Positions 24,901 through 36,356 of a DNA stretch of 64,000 nt are shown in pieces. This DNA comes from Dastarcus helophoroides (Eukaryota; Arthropoda; Insecta; Coleoptera; Bothrideridae). The number at the start of each line of letters is the position of its first letter. Position 1 is the first letter of the stretch. A program made the translations under genes and the position numbers. The notes under the pieces are model-generated. The model did not search any database and was not told where the DNA came from. It was given only the letters and a program-made list of their open reading frames with translations. The DNA lies in contig CM053326.1 of NCBI GenBank assembly GCA_028583605.1, positions 2,659,072 to 2,723,071 of the forward strand. Reading direction: 5' to 3'.

Positions 24901-25351
24901 TTAAAAGTTTTTTATGCAAGAAGAATGCAACCTAGACTACAAATTCATGCAGCCCTCCAGGCGTGTATAGTGAATCATAGGTAGCTGAACTACCAACAGT
25001 TGAAACACTGCCACCTAGCGAAACGGTTGCTCTCTAGGAGAGTTCCCAGAAGACAAGGATTCTATAATGCACAGACCAATAGGTTTGAACATTTATTAGA
25101 TTCGAAGTTTGGAAACCAAATACCGGTTTCTTGTTAGATCTCGTCAGTTTGGTATATCCAACTCGAATGCTAATAAATGTTCCGACAAGTAAGTACTAAA
25201 GCATTCACAAGCGTCAAGCGAGTGACTCTTTAGTACTACCACCTATTGGCCCATAGAGAAACAACAAGATCGAAACCGGTATTTGGTTTCCAAACTTCGA
25301 ATCTAATAAATGTTCAAACCTATTGGTCTGTGCATTATATTAAAAGTTTTT
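24901..25351 (-). mobile_element. 12-bp-TSD element, copy 2
   Basis: Flanked by TTAAAAGTTTTT at 24901-24912 and 25340-25351. It starts with the family's constant end TGCAAG followed by AAGAATGCAACC, read from the other strand. It carries the CTAGGTGGCAGTG, CCGGTATTTGG and GACGAGATC landmarks in reverse, then switches strand in its last 80 bp. The opposite end, GTCTGTGCATTATA, differs from copy 1. Confidence 0.75.
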
Positions 25352-26925
25352 GTTTGATTTAAAAATTGATTTTCTAACATAATTTAGGAAATGTTCTCTC
25401 TCTTTTTTTAAATGTAACAGCATAAACCTACTCTGGTAATGCTTAAAATTTGGAGAAAATATTTCTCGATTTTTCAAATTTAATTTAAAAATTTTAGGCT
25501 GAAACTCGGAATTCTGGGTTCATTTTGAATTCAGACTTCAAAAAAAGCCGAACTTTATAAAAAAAAAAACTAGCTGATACCCGGTGAAAAAAGAGAAAGG
25601 ATCCTTTGGTTATATACTATTTTGAAATTTTCGACTTTTCTGAAAAATTCAATTTTTATTGAAAATTTTGACTTGTATTGAAAAATTCGACAATAAAAAC
25701 CCACTTTTTCACAAAGTCGATCTTTTTTCGTTCGACTTCCAAAATTTCGAAGTTTCAACTTGATTTTCAAAATTTCGACTTTTTTCAAAATATTGATTTT
25801 TTGAATATTCCAAATTCTTCAAAATTCTGTCTTATTTGGTTGGTTTTGATTTTTTTCAACATTTTACTTTTTTTATAACTCTTGTCCTTCTTAAAGATTT
25901 TCTTTTTTGGAAATTTCAATTTTTTTTTAATATTTTGAATTAGTTTGAATATTTGACCTTATTTTTGTAAATATTGACTATTTCTGAAACTTCAGACTCG
26001 AAATTTCATTTTTTTTTGCAAATCTAACTAGTTTTAAATTTGATTTTTTGAAAACATTTCAATTATTTTTAAAAATTTGAATTTTTTCAAACTTGTAACT
26101 TTTTGCAAATATCGACTCTCTCGGGTATTTGTTTTTTTTTATTCAACTTTTTTTCAATTTTCACTTTTTCACAAAATTCTGACTTTTTGATCATGATTAC
26201 TTTTTGAAAAATCTACCTACGATTTTTATTGAAAATTCTTAAACATTGTTCGACTTTTTTAAAATATTTCGTCTTTATATTTTGAAAACTTTGAAATTCA
26301 AATGTTCTTTTTTTTAACTTCCACTAATTTCAAATGTTTATTTATTTATTAATCGCAAGACTATTTCAGTTTGACCTTTCGTTAGGGTTCTAACTTATCT
26401 TCTCTCTCTCTCTCTCTCTTTTTTTTTTTTTTATTTCGACTTTTTCTCGAGGTTTCGTCTTTTATGCAGTAAACTGAACTTTTATTTGAAGAATTAGATT
26501 TTCCTTTAATTTTTGTTTTTTTTCTTCTCAAAATTTCGACATTTTCGAACCTTTTCTGGAATTTAGACTTTTTTTTTGAAAATTTCGACATTTTATCATC
26601 AAAATGTCCATCTTTTCTCGAAGCTATAACTTTTTTCAGAATTTGATTTTTATGAAACATTTCCTCTTTTTTTTCAAAATTTTGACTTCTTGTAAAAAAT
26701 TTGACCCAAAGTTTTTTTCTCAAAATTTCGATTGTTTTTCAAAATTTTGTTTTTCTATAATATGCTTATGTTAAAACATTTTTTTTTTAAACTTAAACTT
26801 TTTTTTGAAAATTTCCACTTTAGCTCAAACTTTTTACTATTTCTCGAAGTTTTAACTTCTTTTTTTTGATAATTTAATTTTTTAATTTCAATAATTATTT
26901 CAATTTTCTAAAAAAAATTACGAAA
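25352..26925 (+). repeat. Minisatellite with TC microsatellite
   Basis: TTTCGACTTTTT-type words of lower regularity. A CT-dinucleotide run followed by a T-run lies at about 26400-26431. Both the Lys-rich frame 26382-26723 (minus) and the Phe-rich plus frames come from the repeat. Confidence 0.75.
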
Positions 26926-27138
26926 TTTGAGAAAAAGGTAGAAATTTCGAAAAAATGTTTCAAGGAAAGGATAAATTCTGAAGAATTGGAAAGTCCTCCA
27001 ATTGAATACATATAAATTTTTAGTTTGCTGCATGAACCAGGGGGTGCATTCATATTTTTCTCACGTGCGTCCGGCGCAACATTTTTAGCCTTGTAATTAG
27101 CCCGCTGTAAAAAATAGTTGTCCATCCCTGCGCTAATG
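26926..27138 (+). mobile_element. hAT-like right end, shared with 35.44-35.64 kb
   Basis: The last 200 bp resemble 35440-35630: both contain GAATTGGAAAGTCCTCCAAT, then TTCATATTTTTCTCAC, then TTTTTAGCCTTGT. Here the end is complete, TTGTCCATCCCTG at 27118-27130, whose reverse complement CAGGGATGGACAA has hAT form. The following CGCTAATG would be the target copy. No left mate was found. Confidence 0.55.
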
Positions 27139-28199
27139 TGTAAAAGTTCTTGGCATAGAACCTGATCCTTTCAGAAATGTAGACGTATCTGAAATTCCCA
27201 TGACTCTAGTCATATTCGTTCATGAGAAGGCTAAGTAAGTTGTTAATACCGATAAAATCAATATACGATTCATAAAATGACGTAACCGCAGAATTAAATT
27301 CAAACCTCTAGTAGGTGGTACACCCGATAAAAGACCGCATGATAACTTCTTTATTTTATAGTATGTTAGTTTTTAAACGTGTTCCAGAAAATGGTGCACA
27401 CATCGCGACCGGTTACATAGAATAATAAAAACGACCTACTCGTCGGGAAATCTTCCAAGTATATTACAACTGAAAACCTACAAGGAAATTTGCTGGTTAT
27501 GGAGAAGACGGAGATTTCCGTTTAGCGTGGGCCGTCCTTGTGCAAGTCGTTTCGTATTCTTGGTATTTTACAGACGCTATTCTATAAATTCAGAGTCGAG
27601 AGAGCTAATCGTACTGCATCCTCGGCTGCAAAGCACATGGATATTAGTTTAACCCGTCCGACAATGTATTTTATGAGTTTTTGCTTGTACACGTTGGCGA
27701 GTGCCTTTTTATTTCTTTAAAAACACGCTCAAAATGCAGATGAGTCGATTTTAATCCAAATATATCGCGAAGCGATGCAGGAGAACGGTGAGCTGAAGTA
27801 ACAGTAAATATACTGAAGTTGCAAGTGAGTTTTGCGAAATTAATTTGGGATTTGGATCGATACGTACGCTCTCCTTGCGTCATGAACATTCATTAAAGCC
27901 ATAAGAAGTGTTAATGAAATTATAACTATTCCTTAACATGATAGAACAGCAGAAGGCTATTTTTAATTAAATTTCTAATTTCCTGTAACATACAGGGTAG
28001 CTTGGAAATTTAGAGGGAGAATCTAGAATATCGCCTACTGCAACTAATTGTTTACTTATTATTTTACCGTAAAATTATTTCCATATATTTAAAACTGATT
28101 TCATCTATCCTACATTTTTGGTTTCCTTAAGCTTACGCAATAGACACGGCGAAAAATAAAACAGAAATTCTCAATCGTAAATGAGTACAAGAAGTGTAT
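27139..28199. other. Low-repeat AT-rich DNA
   Basis: No recognisable gene. Frames at 27538-27720 (plus) and 27671-27889 (minus) overlap on opposite strands and lack motifs. An ACAGGGTAGCTTGG near 27992 resembles an inverted-repeat element end but has no partner nearby. Confidence 0.45.
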
Positions 28200-28533
28200 G
28201 TATTGTAACAAAATGTAATCATACAATTTAGCTAAGAATCTTGTAGACAATTTAATAAGGGGAAGGGCCTCCGATAATGAATCAAACGGCAGATAAGCGT
28301 TCCAGAAATTTCGGCAAATTATATAAGTCTTACTTTCTTGTTCCTTCCAGAACCCGAAGCGGGACCTATATAAGGCGGTCGCTTTTCCCTCAGTTAGTTA
28401 GAAGGCAATGAATAAGTTGGTTAATTAAACAGTGTTAGTAAATTACGATTGTTGTGTTCCGGAATCAGTTGGAAATAAAGTGGTTACAATTAACCAAGTG
28501 TTAATCATTCGAAACGATAACGCGCAACGGTAT
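28200..28533 (+). mobile_element. Solo LTR 1 (Gypsy-type), 326 bp
   Basis: The LTR spans 28204-28529 between 4-bp direct repeats GTAT (28200-28203, 28530-28533). It starts TGTAACAAAATG and aligns along its length with the LTRs at 35.99 and 53.69 kb. U3 has an AGATAAG word and a TTCCAGAAATTTC word; TATATAAGG follows at 28367. GGAAATAAAG near 28470 could serve as the poly(A) signal. No internal domain flanks it, so it is a solo LTR, presumably left by LTR-LTR recombination. The Gypsy assignment rests on the 4-bp target duplication and LTR form only. Confidence 0.75.
28300..28373 (+). promoter_or_regulatory. LTR promoter: heat-shock-element-like word plus TATA
   Basis: TTCCAGAAATTTC at 28300-28312 is a perfect TTCnnGAAnnTTC array, the heat shock factor consensus. 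A second partial site, TTCCAGAA, is at 28345-28352. TATATAA lies at 28367-28373. GATA-type words (AGATAAG) lie just upstream. That the words respond to heat is inference. Confidence 0.6.
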
Positions 28534-28806
28534 ACTAGAGACCTGCACGAGTAAGTAAAAATGTAATCGGATTTTAATCACCGATTAGGTTTCAAGTGCT
28601 TTTCAGTATGTCATGGGGTAATTGGCATCGTTGGCATCGTGGCATCGCACCTAATATACTCATTTGTAATCGTGAAGTTTATATTAACAGTTTCGTGTTG
28701 CATGTTACAAGTTGACACTTGTCAAAAATTTATACTTCATATACTTTATATTTTACATACGTAGTTTGGAAAATGTCATGTGTTTATTACATTTATTTTG
28801 TATAAT
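28534..28806. other. AT-rich DNA downstream of solo LTR 1
   Basis: A good splice-donor-like CACGAGTAAGT lies about 20 bp downstream of the LTR, at about 28548-28558, so a spliced LTR-initiated transcript is possible. Nothing else supports one. Confidence 0.35.
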
Positions 28807-31800
28807 TTACATAAAAGTCCAAACTTCTCGAAAAAGTCGAAATTTTGGAAAAAAAAGTCGAATTAAAAAAATTAAAACTTTAAGAAATAATCATATGTTT
28901 GAATAACCCTTTAATAAGTTCGATATTTGTCTAAGGAAAAGACACATGAATATATTCTAAGTACACGAAAAAGTTTAGAAAATAGTCACTATTTTCGAGA
29001 AAATATCAAATCGAAAATTTGAAATCCAATTTTCAAAAAAGCGAGAATCTAAAAAAAATGGAAAACAAAAATGTTAAAATTTTCCAGAAATAAAATATTT
29101 TAAAAATCAGGTTACGTTTTTAAAAAGTCAAAATTTAGAACGAATGAAATTTTCAATAAAATTGAATATTTGAAAATAATACCAAATTTTTATATTTATA
29201 AGAGAAGTCTAAACTTATGAGTTGATATTTTTAATAAAAGTTAACTGAGAAGTTTAAAAAATAAATAATTTCAATAAAAGTTAACTAAGAAGTTTTATAA
29301 AAAAGTTAAAATTTTCAAAAAAATTAGAAGAAAAATTATAAAAAGTCGAAACATTTGAATTCACATCGTTTAAAACAATCGAAATTTTATAAAATGTTAA
29401 GGCTTTCATAGAAAGTTAAAATTTCCAAAAAATAAGTTGAGATTTTTTAAAAAGTCAAAGTGTCAAAATTTTAACATTCTTCAAAAAATTCAAGTATTTC
29501 AAAAAATGACAAAATTTTTAACAAAATTCTAAATTTTTTTAAAAATTAATAATTTGAGACATAATCTAAAATTTCCAAGAGTCAAAATTTTAAAAGTGTC
29601 GAAATTACAAAATTTAAGAATTTTTAATCAGCTTTTCAAAAAACTGAATTTTCATAAGGTTCACTTTACTTATGAAAAAACAAAATTATCAGGAAGGTCG
29701 AGTTGAAAGCCAATTGAAATTCGATAATTTCACTTAATCGAATTTTAAATAAAGTCAAAATTGCCGAAGTCTAAATGTTGAAGAAAAGCCAAAATTGCCA
29801 GAAAAGTCGAAATTTTCAAAAAAGAACCAAACACAATATTGCAACTTTTGTTGTGTTTTTTTAACCTTTTTTGGTTTCAGGGGACAAGATTTGTATTTCA
29901 ATTTTTGGAGATAACCAAGGACCCAAATAAAAAAAAGAACGTCATTTTGGGAAATAATCTAAAATTTCAAAGAATCAAAATGTTTAAAAATGTTGAGATT
30001 TAAAAAAAATGAAGAATTTTCATTCAACTTTTTAAAAAATTAAAATATTCCAAAAAAAGTTGAAGTTCGATAAATTTTTTGAATTTCATTAAATCGATTT
30101 TAAATAAAATCAAAATTGTGGAATTCTGAATACTGAAGAAAAGCCAAAATTGTCAGAAAAGTCGAAATTTTCAAAAAAGAACGAAATTTTGATGAATTAA
30201 TAATTAGACAAAGGTGAAGTTTTGAGTGGTTAAAAGTTTGAAATAACAAACACTCAAAATTTTCAAAAAAATAAAATTTTGAAAAATGGTCGAAATTTTT
30301 TTAAAAAAGTCAAAACTTTCAGAAAAGTTACAATTGTGAGAAAAAAGTCGACATTAACAAATAAAAGACATTTTCAACAACATTCGGCATTTTAAAAAAG
30401 TGTGATGCTTTGAAAAAATCGAAATTCTCAAATAAAAGTTCAAACTTATAAAATAAAGTGAAATTTTCAAAAAAAAATCGAGTTTGCAAAAAGTCGAAAT
30501 TTTAAAAAATAATTGAATTTAAACGAATAGTGGAAATTCTTAAAAATCAAAATGCTCAAAAAGTTACAATTTTTAAAGAATGTCAAAGTTTGAGAAAAAA
30601 GAAAATTTTTGAAGAAAATCGAAAATTTAAAAACTGAAATTTTTAAAACAGATTAGCTTTCAAAAATTTTACATTTTTAAAAACGTACAAATTTTTAAAA
30701 AGTGGAAAAGGTCAGAATTTTAAAAAGGCCAAATTTTAGAAAAAATTTAAATTTTGAAAAGTTGAAATTTTCAAAAAACTAGAAATTTTTGGAAAAGTTG
30801 TTTAAAACGTAGGCAAAAGTTGTAATTAAAAAAAATAAGAAGATTTTTTGAATAATGGAGGTGGTAAAAAAAATGTCGAAATTTTCAAAAAAAAATTAAA
30901 TTTTCGAAAAGAATCTACACATCGAAAAGTCGAAATTTTCAAACAAAAATCTATCCTTTCAAAAAATACAAATTTTCGAAAAAGTCTAAACTTATAAAAA
31001 AGGCGAAATTATAAAAAAAGTCGAAAATATAAGAAAAAATTGAAAGTCCTAAAAAACGAGTCAAAATTTCGACAAAAAGTTGAATTTTGTTAAAAAAATA
31101 TAAATTTTGGAATAGCATAAATATTTTGAAAAAATTACGGCATTTTGAAAAAAGTAGAACATTTAAAAAATCCAAGAATTTTAAAAAATGACGCAATTTA
31201 AAAAATCCAAATTTTGAAAGTTAATTGAATGTTTCGAAAAAAACGACGCGAGATTTTCAAAATAAAATAAGATTTTTATAAGTTAAGTCTTCAAAAAAAG
31301 TCGAAATTTTCAAAAATATTCGTCTAATTTGAAAAATGTCAAATTTCGGAAAAAAGGCAAATTTTAAAAAATCGAAAATTTCAAAATGAAAATTTTTAAA
31401 ACAGATTAGCTTTCAAAAATTCTATATTTTTAAAAACGTACAAATTTTCAAAAAGTGGAAAAGGTCAAGATTTTATAAAGACTAAATTTTAGAAAAAAAT
31501 TTAAACTTTGAAAAGGTGAAATTTTCAAAAAACCAGAAATTTTTGGAAAAGTTGTTCAAAACGTAAACAAAAAAATTAAATTTTCTGAAAAAATCTACAA
31601 GAATTTTCGAAAAAAATCTACACATTGAAAAGTTGAAATTTTCAGAAAAAAATCTCTTTTCAAAAAATACAAATTTTCGAAAGTCTAAACTTATAAAAAA
31701 GGCGAAATTATGAAAAAAGTCGAAAATATGAGAAAAAGTTGAAAGTCTTAAAAAAGAGTTAAAATTCTGACAAAAAGTCGAATTTTGTGAAAAAAAAGTA

Positions 31801-32230
31801 TAAATTATGGAATAATATCAATATTCTGAAAGAAATGGAATTACCGGAAAAGCCGAAAATTTTTTGGTATTTTCGATATTTTCAAACTATTTATTTTCCA
31901 AAATTTCAGTTTAAAATTTAGAAAAATGTCGACATTTTTGATAAAGTTGAAATTTTGAAAAGTCAAATATTTATAAATAAGCCACGATTTTTTTAAAAAG
32001 TTGAAATTTTAATAAAAAAAAACTCATAATTTTGAAATAAAAAACGACATTTTGAGAAAAATTCCATCATTTAAATAATTCGACATCAATTTCACAAAAA
32101 GTCAAAAAGTTTGAAAAATTGGAATTTTGAAAATTATTCACAAGTAAAGTTGAAGAAGTTTTTAAAAATGTCGGAATATTGAACAATTGTAGTTGACATT
32201 TCAAAAAATGTAGAAATTTATAAGGATAGA
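28807..32230 (-). repeat. Minisatellite, reversed orientation, with internal duplications
   Basis: AAAAGTCGAAATTTT-type words throughout. A segment near 29768-29825 recurs at about 30123-30180. A longer one near 30640-31080 recurs at about 31395-31790, marked by AAACAGATTAGCTTTC and CTAAACTTATAAAAAAGGCG, with an offset of 700-755 bp. The truncated hairpin retroposon E sits at 29818-29940. Confidence 0.85.
29818..29940 (+). mobile_element. Hairpin retroposon, copy E, 5'-truncated, with A-tail
   Basis: About 103 bp lie between 10-bp direct repeats AAAAAAGAAC (29818-29827, 29931-29940). The insert starts inside the hairpin arm (TTGCAACTTTTGTTGTG), continues through GGTTTCAGGGGACAAG and AAGATAACCAAGGACC-like sequence, and ends in CAAAT plus an A-run. 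The diverged tandem copy at about 30158-30180 shows the uninterrupted sequence, which supports the insertion point. 5' truncation and an A-tail are retroposition hallmarks. Confidence 0.7.
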
Positions 32231-32458
32231 ATTTTTTTTGGTGGAACGGACTGGTCCTTGGTTTTCATCAAAAATTAAAATACAGAACTTGTCACCTGAA
32301 ACCAAGAAAGATTAAAAAACACAACAAAGGTTGCTCCAACGCGTTTCGACAGCCAAGTTGTCATCTTCAGAGACTCTGAAGATGACAACTTGGCTGTCGA
32401 AACGCGTTAGAGCAACCTTTGTTGTGTTTTTTAATCTTTCTTGGTTTCAGGATAACAT
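32231..32458 (-). mobile_element. Hairpin retroposon, copy B, near-perfect 155-nt palindrome
   Basis: Bases 32296-32450 form an inverted repeat with 77-bp arms, a single-base centre at 32373 and one mismatch. The non-palindromic 3' part lies at 32231-32295 in reverse (GGTGGAACGGACTGGTCCTT), preceded by a T-run that is the A-tail on the other strand. The 5' end is truncated at CTGAAACC. The target duplication is short or eroded (GGATA on both sides). Confidence 0.8.
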
Positions 32459-32527
32459 AAATTTTCAAAAAAATTTTTAATTTAAAAAAAGTTGAAATTT
32501 TGAACAACTCTAGCAAGTACACTAAAC
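32459..32527. repeat. Short minisatellite remnant
   Basis: About 70 bp of AAATTTTGAA-type words between the hairpin retroposon and the next hAT-like end. Confidence 0.5.
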
Positions 32528-33982
32528 CAAGGATGGGCAAGACGTGGCCCGCGGGCCACGCCACATACGGCCCGCCTAAGCTCTACTGTTTTACGTAACA
32601 ATTTTGGAAAAAAAATGTCAAACAATTTATGAAAAAAAAAACATAAATTGCTACGATTCATGAAATATCCTGGACGTGAGCGTATGCAAGATTTTCTTTA
32701 AGGGGGGGCAGCAATAATCGTTCTAAAAAACTCATGGGTAAAAAAAGAAAACCTTCTGGCTTAGTAATGTGTATTTTTACTTAAAAACTACAGAATTGGG
32801 GACATCGAATTTTCAATTTAAAGTCAAAATTTTGAAAAAAACCCAATCTTAAGAAAAAACCTTTTGCAGAACTTTAAGAAATGTCGAAATTTCGAAAAAG
32901 TGGAATTGTAAAACAGACCAAATTTTCAAAAAGAAATTTTTGTAAAAAGTATTGTAATTTCCAGAACAAGTCGAATTCAGGTAAAAAAATGCAACTTTTA
33001 AAAATACTGATTTCAGAATTTTTATTTTATTTTAATTTAGTATTTTTTGAAATTTTTCAAGAAATCTTTTTTTCAAGATTTCCTAAAAATATTCTTCTCA
33101 GATTGTTTAGATTTCTATTAAAATTTCGATCCAATTCAAAAAAAAAAAAAACGAATTTTGTGAAAAAGTTTAAATCTTTGGAAAAAATTCCATTTTAAAT
33201 GGAAATGTCCAGAAACAGATACAACTGAATTTTTGGTTAAAAGTCAAAATTTGGATAATAGCATGAATTTTGGACAAGTTGAAATTATCGCAAATAAAAT
33301 TAAAAAAAAAAAACAGTAAAAACAAAAACTTCAAAAAAAATTCAGGATTTTTTAAAATTACGTTACAAATTACAAAACAATATTAAACCTCCTAGGAAAC
33401 TTTCCAAATTTTCAAAAGAAGATCCAATTTTAAGAGGAAAATTTAAAAAGTTGAAATTTTCAATAAATCATATTGAAAATAAAAACCTAACCTAACGAGA
33501 AATCTGCAAAATTCAAAAAAAATATCAAAATTTTCAAAGATCTAATTTTGTAAAAAGACCCAATTTTCAAGAAAATTTCCAACTCTGGGAATGAAAAATC
33601 GCAAGATTCAAAAACATTATTCTCAAAATTTAAAATTCAGTAAAGATTTTGAATTTACAAGAAATCTTTTTCTCGAAATCCTCAAAAATATTTTGGCAAC
33701 AACAGAGAGGTGAACATTGTCAGAACCATAAAACCATTTGATCTAAAAGTCGTAGTTTATTGAAAAGGACAAATATTTAAGAAAATGACAAAATTTTGAA
33801 ATAAATAAACGATTTTTGAAAAAGTCCAAAAAGTAGATTTTGAAAACAAAATGGAAATTTCGAAAAAGACAAATTTAAGGAACAGGCGAATTTTAGGTAA
33901 AAGACTATTTTAGGAAAATTCGAAATTTTGAAAAAAAAAGACGAATTTACCAAAAAAGAAAAAATTTATTGAAATATTAAAT
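32528..33982 (+). mobile_element. hAT-like left end and minisatellite interior
   Basis: CAAGGATGGGCAAGACGTGG at 32528 with the GC-rich palindrome GGCCCGCGGGCC has the form of a hAT end and resembles the reverse complement of the end at 27130. From about 32745 the interior is a reverse-complement copy of the end of the 22.4-24.65 kb array. The likely other end is the diverged one near 35630; the terminal bases there are missing, so no target duplication can be shown. Confidence 0.5.
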
Positions 33983-34639
33983 ATCGGATATTGATGCAAG
34001 AAGAATGCAACCTAGAGTACAAATTCATGCAGCCCTCCAGGCGTGTATAGTGAATCATAGGTAGCTGAACTACCAACAGTTGAAACACTGCCACCTAGTG
34101 AAGCGGTTGCTCTCTAGGAGAGTTCCCAGAAGACAAGGATTCTATAATGCACAGACCAATATGTTTGAACATTTATTAGATTCGAAGTTTGGAAACCAAA
34201 TACCGGTTTCGATCTTGTTAGATCTCGTCAGTTTGGTATATCCAACTCGAATCCTTGTCTTCTGGGAACTCTCCTAGAGAGCAACCGCTTCGCTAGGTGG
34301 CAGTGTTTCAACTGTTGGTAGTTTAGCTACCTATGATTCACTATACACGCCTGGAGGGCTGCATGAATTTGTAGTCTAGGTTGCATTCTTCTTGCATACA
34401 ACATTGTTGGCGATGGCCATAGTTTCTCTATAGACCAATAGGTGGTAGTACTAAAGAGTCACTCGCTTGACGCCTGTGATTGTTTTAGTACTTACTTGTC
34501 GGAACATTTATTAGCATTCGAGTTGGATATACCAAACTGACGAGATCTAACAAGATCGAAACTGGTATTTGGTTTCCAAACTTCGAATCTAATAAATGTT
34601 TAAACCTATTGGTCTGTGCATTATAGAATCGGATATTGA
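33983..34639 (-). mobile_element. 12-bp-TSD element, copy 3, with 150-bp foldback arms
   Basis: The 633-bp element at 33995-34627 lies between perfect 12-bp repeats ATCGGATATTGA (33983-33994, 34628-34639). It begins with the constant end TGCAAGAAGAATGCAACC. Bases 33995-34143 are a near-perfect inverted repeat of about 34250-34398. The remainder repeats the family module in plus orientation. A 65-codon plus frame (34080-34277) and a 61-codon minus frame (34485-34670) read through the element and are not genes. Confidence 0.85.
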
Positions 34640-35640
34640 GATAAAAATCTAGATTTCCTGAAAAAGGCAACTTTTAGGAAACCAGTCAGAATTTCTAAAA
34701 AAAATCAGAATCTAAAAGATCGAGAGGTTTAGTAAATGTTCAAAAAAATATAGGAATTTGAAAAAAAAATTCCAGAAAACTTTGAAATGGACAAATAATT
34801 GTCCAAAGAAAGTCAAATTTTAAAAGAAAGTCAAAAAAAGTCAAAACCCCGAGAAAAAGGCGTTATTATAGAAGAAATTTTGCAAAAAGATCTAAATTTT
34901 GAGAAAAAGCATTTAAATCTTAGTGAAACTTCGAAATTCAAAAAAAGAGTAAATTTTAAGAGAAAAATCGAATATTTATTTTCTCTGGACTCGCTGGACG
35001 AGTCAGAGGAAGACATGCTCCCTATCTTGCCTCAACAGGCGTCAGAAAATGTCAAATATTGTGATAACACATCGAAATTTTGACAAACAAGTTAAAATAC
35101 CAAAATTTTGGATTAAAAAAGGGTTGAAATTTACAAAGAAGTATTTGTCCTTCCACAAAAATTTTAAATTTCTAAAAAAATGTAACTTTTTGTGAAAAGA
35201 TCGCCCAGATTTCGAAAAAAAAGGCATATTTTAATAAACAAGCTGAAATTTTCAGAATCAAAAAAGGCGAAATTTTCAGGAAAAGTCCAATTTCGAGAAA
35301 ATACGAAATTTTAGAAAAAAACGAGGAACTTTTAAATTCAAAATTTTGACAGTCATGTTTGATAAAAGAAGTCAAATTTTATGAATAAATGCAAAATTTT
35401 AAATGAAAAAGTCAAAATTTTTAAAAAAATATACAACATTTGAGAAAAAGGTAAAAATTTTGAAAAAGTGTTTCAAGAAATGGATGAATTCTGAAGAATT
35501 GGAAAGTCCTCCAATTGAATACATACAAATTTTCAATTTGCTGCATGCAAGGGGTGCAAGCGCCCCAGCATTCATATTTTTCTCACATGCGGCCCGCGCA
35601 AAATTTTTAGCCTTGTCATTAGCTCGCTGTACTTAACTAA
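34640..35640 (-). repeat. Minisatellite and eroded hAT-like right end
   Basis: AAAAAGTCAAATTTT-type words up to about 35480, then the 190-bp segment shared with 26.93-27.12 kb, including GAATTGGAAAGTCCTCCAAT, GCGGCCCGCGCAAAA and TTTTTAGCCTTGTCATTAGC. The terminal TTGTCCATCCCTG found in the other copy is absent after GCTCGCTGTA, so this end is truncated or diverged. Confidence 0.6.
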
Positions 35641-35989
35641 TTAAACGTGGAATTTTTAAAGAGTTTTTCCTTCTCTTGTAAGTTTCAAATTTTGCTGATA
35701 AGACCCACTGTTGTGAAGCCCTCGACAATTAGGTTCCAGGAAGATTTCAGTTCTAGGGAGATTTCAGTTCCAATGCATCTTGATTGCCCAACTGATATGA
35801 TATGGCTTTAATCTGGACACATCTAAGAAATCGTCTTTTCATGAACAGCCTTCAAAAGAGAACACTGTCCAGGGAAAGGAGGCGGACGGTTGGGAGTAAC
35901 CCAGCGAAAAATGACGTATCAATTTTGTTTTTTCCCATTTGAAACATTACCAGGTCAACCTTGAAACAGTAAGATGCGCAATCACTAAG
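35641..35989. other. Low-repeat DNA, nothing recognised
   Basis: About 350 bp of somewhat higher GC. TTAGGTTCCAGGAAGATTTC is followed by a near repeat of AGATTTCAGTTC. No gene-like feature. Confidence 0.4.
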
Positions 35990-36356
35990 ATATTTTTACG
36001 GGCTTATCGGTTCGAATTGATTACACGTGATGGATTATACCCACTTTATTACTGAACTCAACTTGGATCACCACAATTGACAATTAACTACTTATTACTG
36101 ACTTCTACTAACTCACTAATTACACTGATTGTAACTGACTGACTCGAGGGAAAGCTGACCGCCTTTTATAGTTTTGGCCCCCGGCTTCTAGAACTTTTCG
36201 GCAGATAAGCCTTATCGTTTGCCGAAATTTCTGGAACACTTACCGTTATCGCGGCCGCTTTCCCCTTATCAGATCCTTCTAGAAACTTTTTTATTTACTA
36301 AATTCTACAATTCTATTCTAAATCCTATTTCATCTATTTACGTTGCGTTATAATAT
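35990..36356 (-). mobile_element. Solo LTR 3 (Gypsy-type), 359 bp
   Basis: The LTR at 35994-36352 is in reverse orientation between perfect 4-bp repeats ATAT (35990-35993, 36353-36356). In LTR sense it carries TTCTAGAAGGATC, GATAAG, a full three-unit heat-shock-like array, TTCTAGAA, then TATAAAAGG, then GTAATAAAG. It shares end sequence with the other two LTRs (AATCGATTCG/AACCGATAAGCC-like region). No internal retroelement sequence adjoins it. Confidence 0.8.
36186..36284 (-). promoter_or_regulatory. Heat-shock-element-like cluster of solo LTR 3
   Basis: On the plus strand GAAATTTCTGGAA at 36224-36236 is a perfect GAAnnTTCnnGAA array. TTCTAGAA occurs at 36186-36193 and 36277-36284. TTATC (GATAA) words alternate with them. 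The order matches the other LTRs, which argues against chance. Confidence 0.6.

Noticed and set aside
34080..34670. Frames of 65 and 61 codons sharing LLDSKFGNQIPVSILLDLVS
   Set aside because: They lie within the 12-bp-TSD element and are the same module read in opposite orientations. Other copies break the frame.
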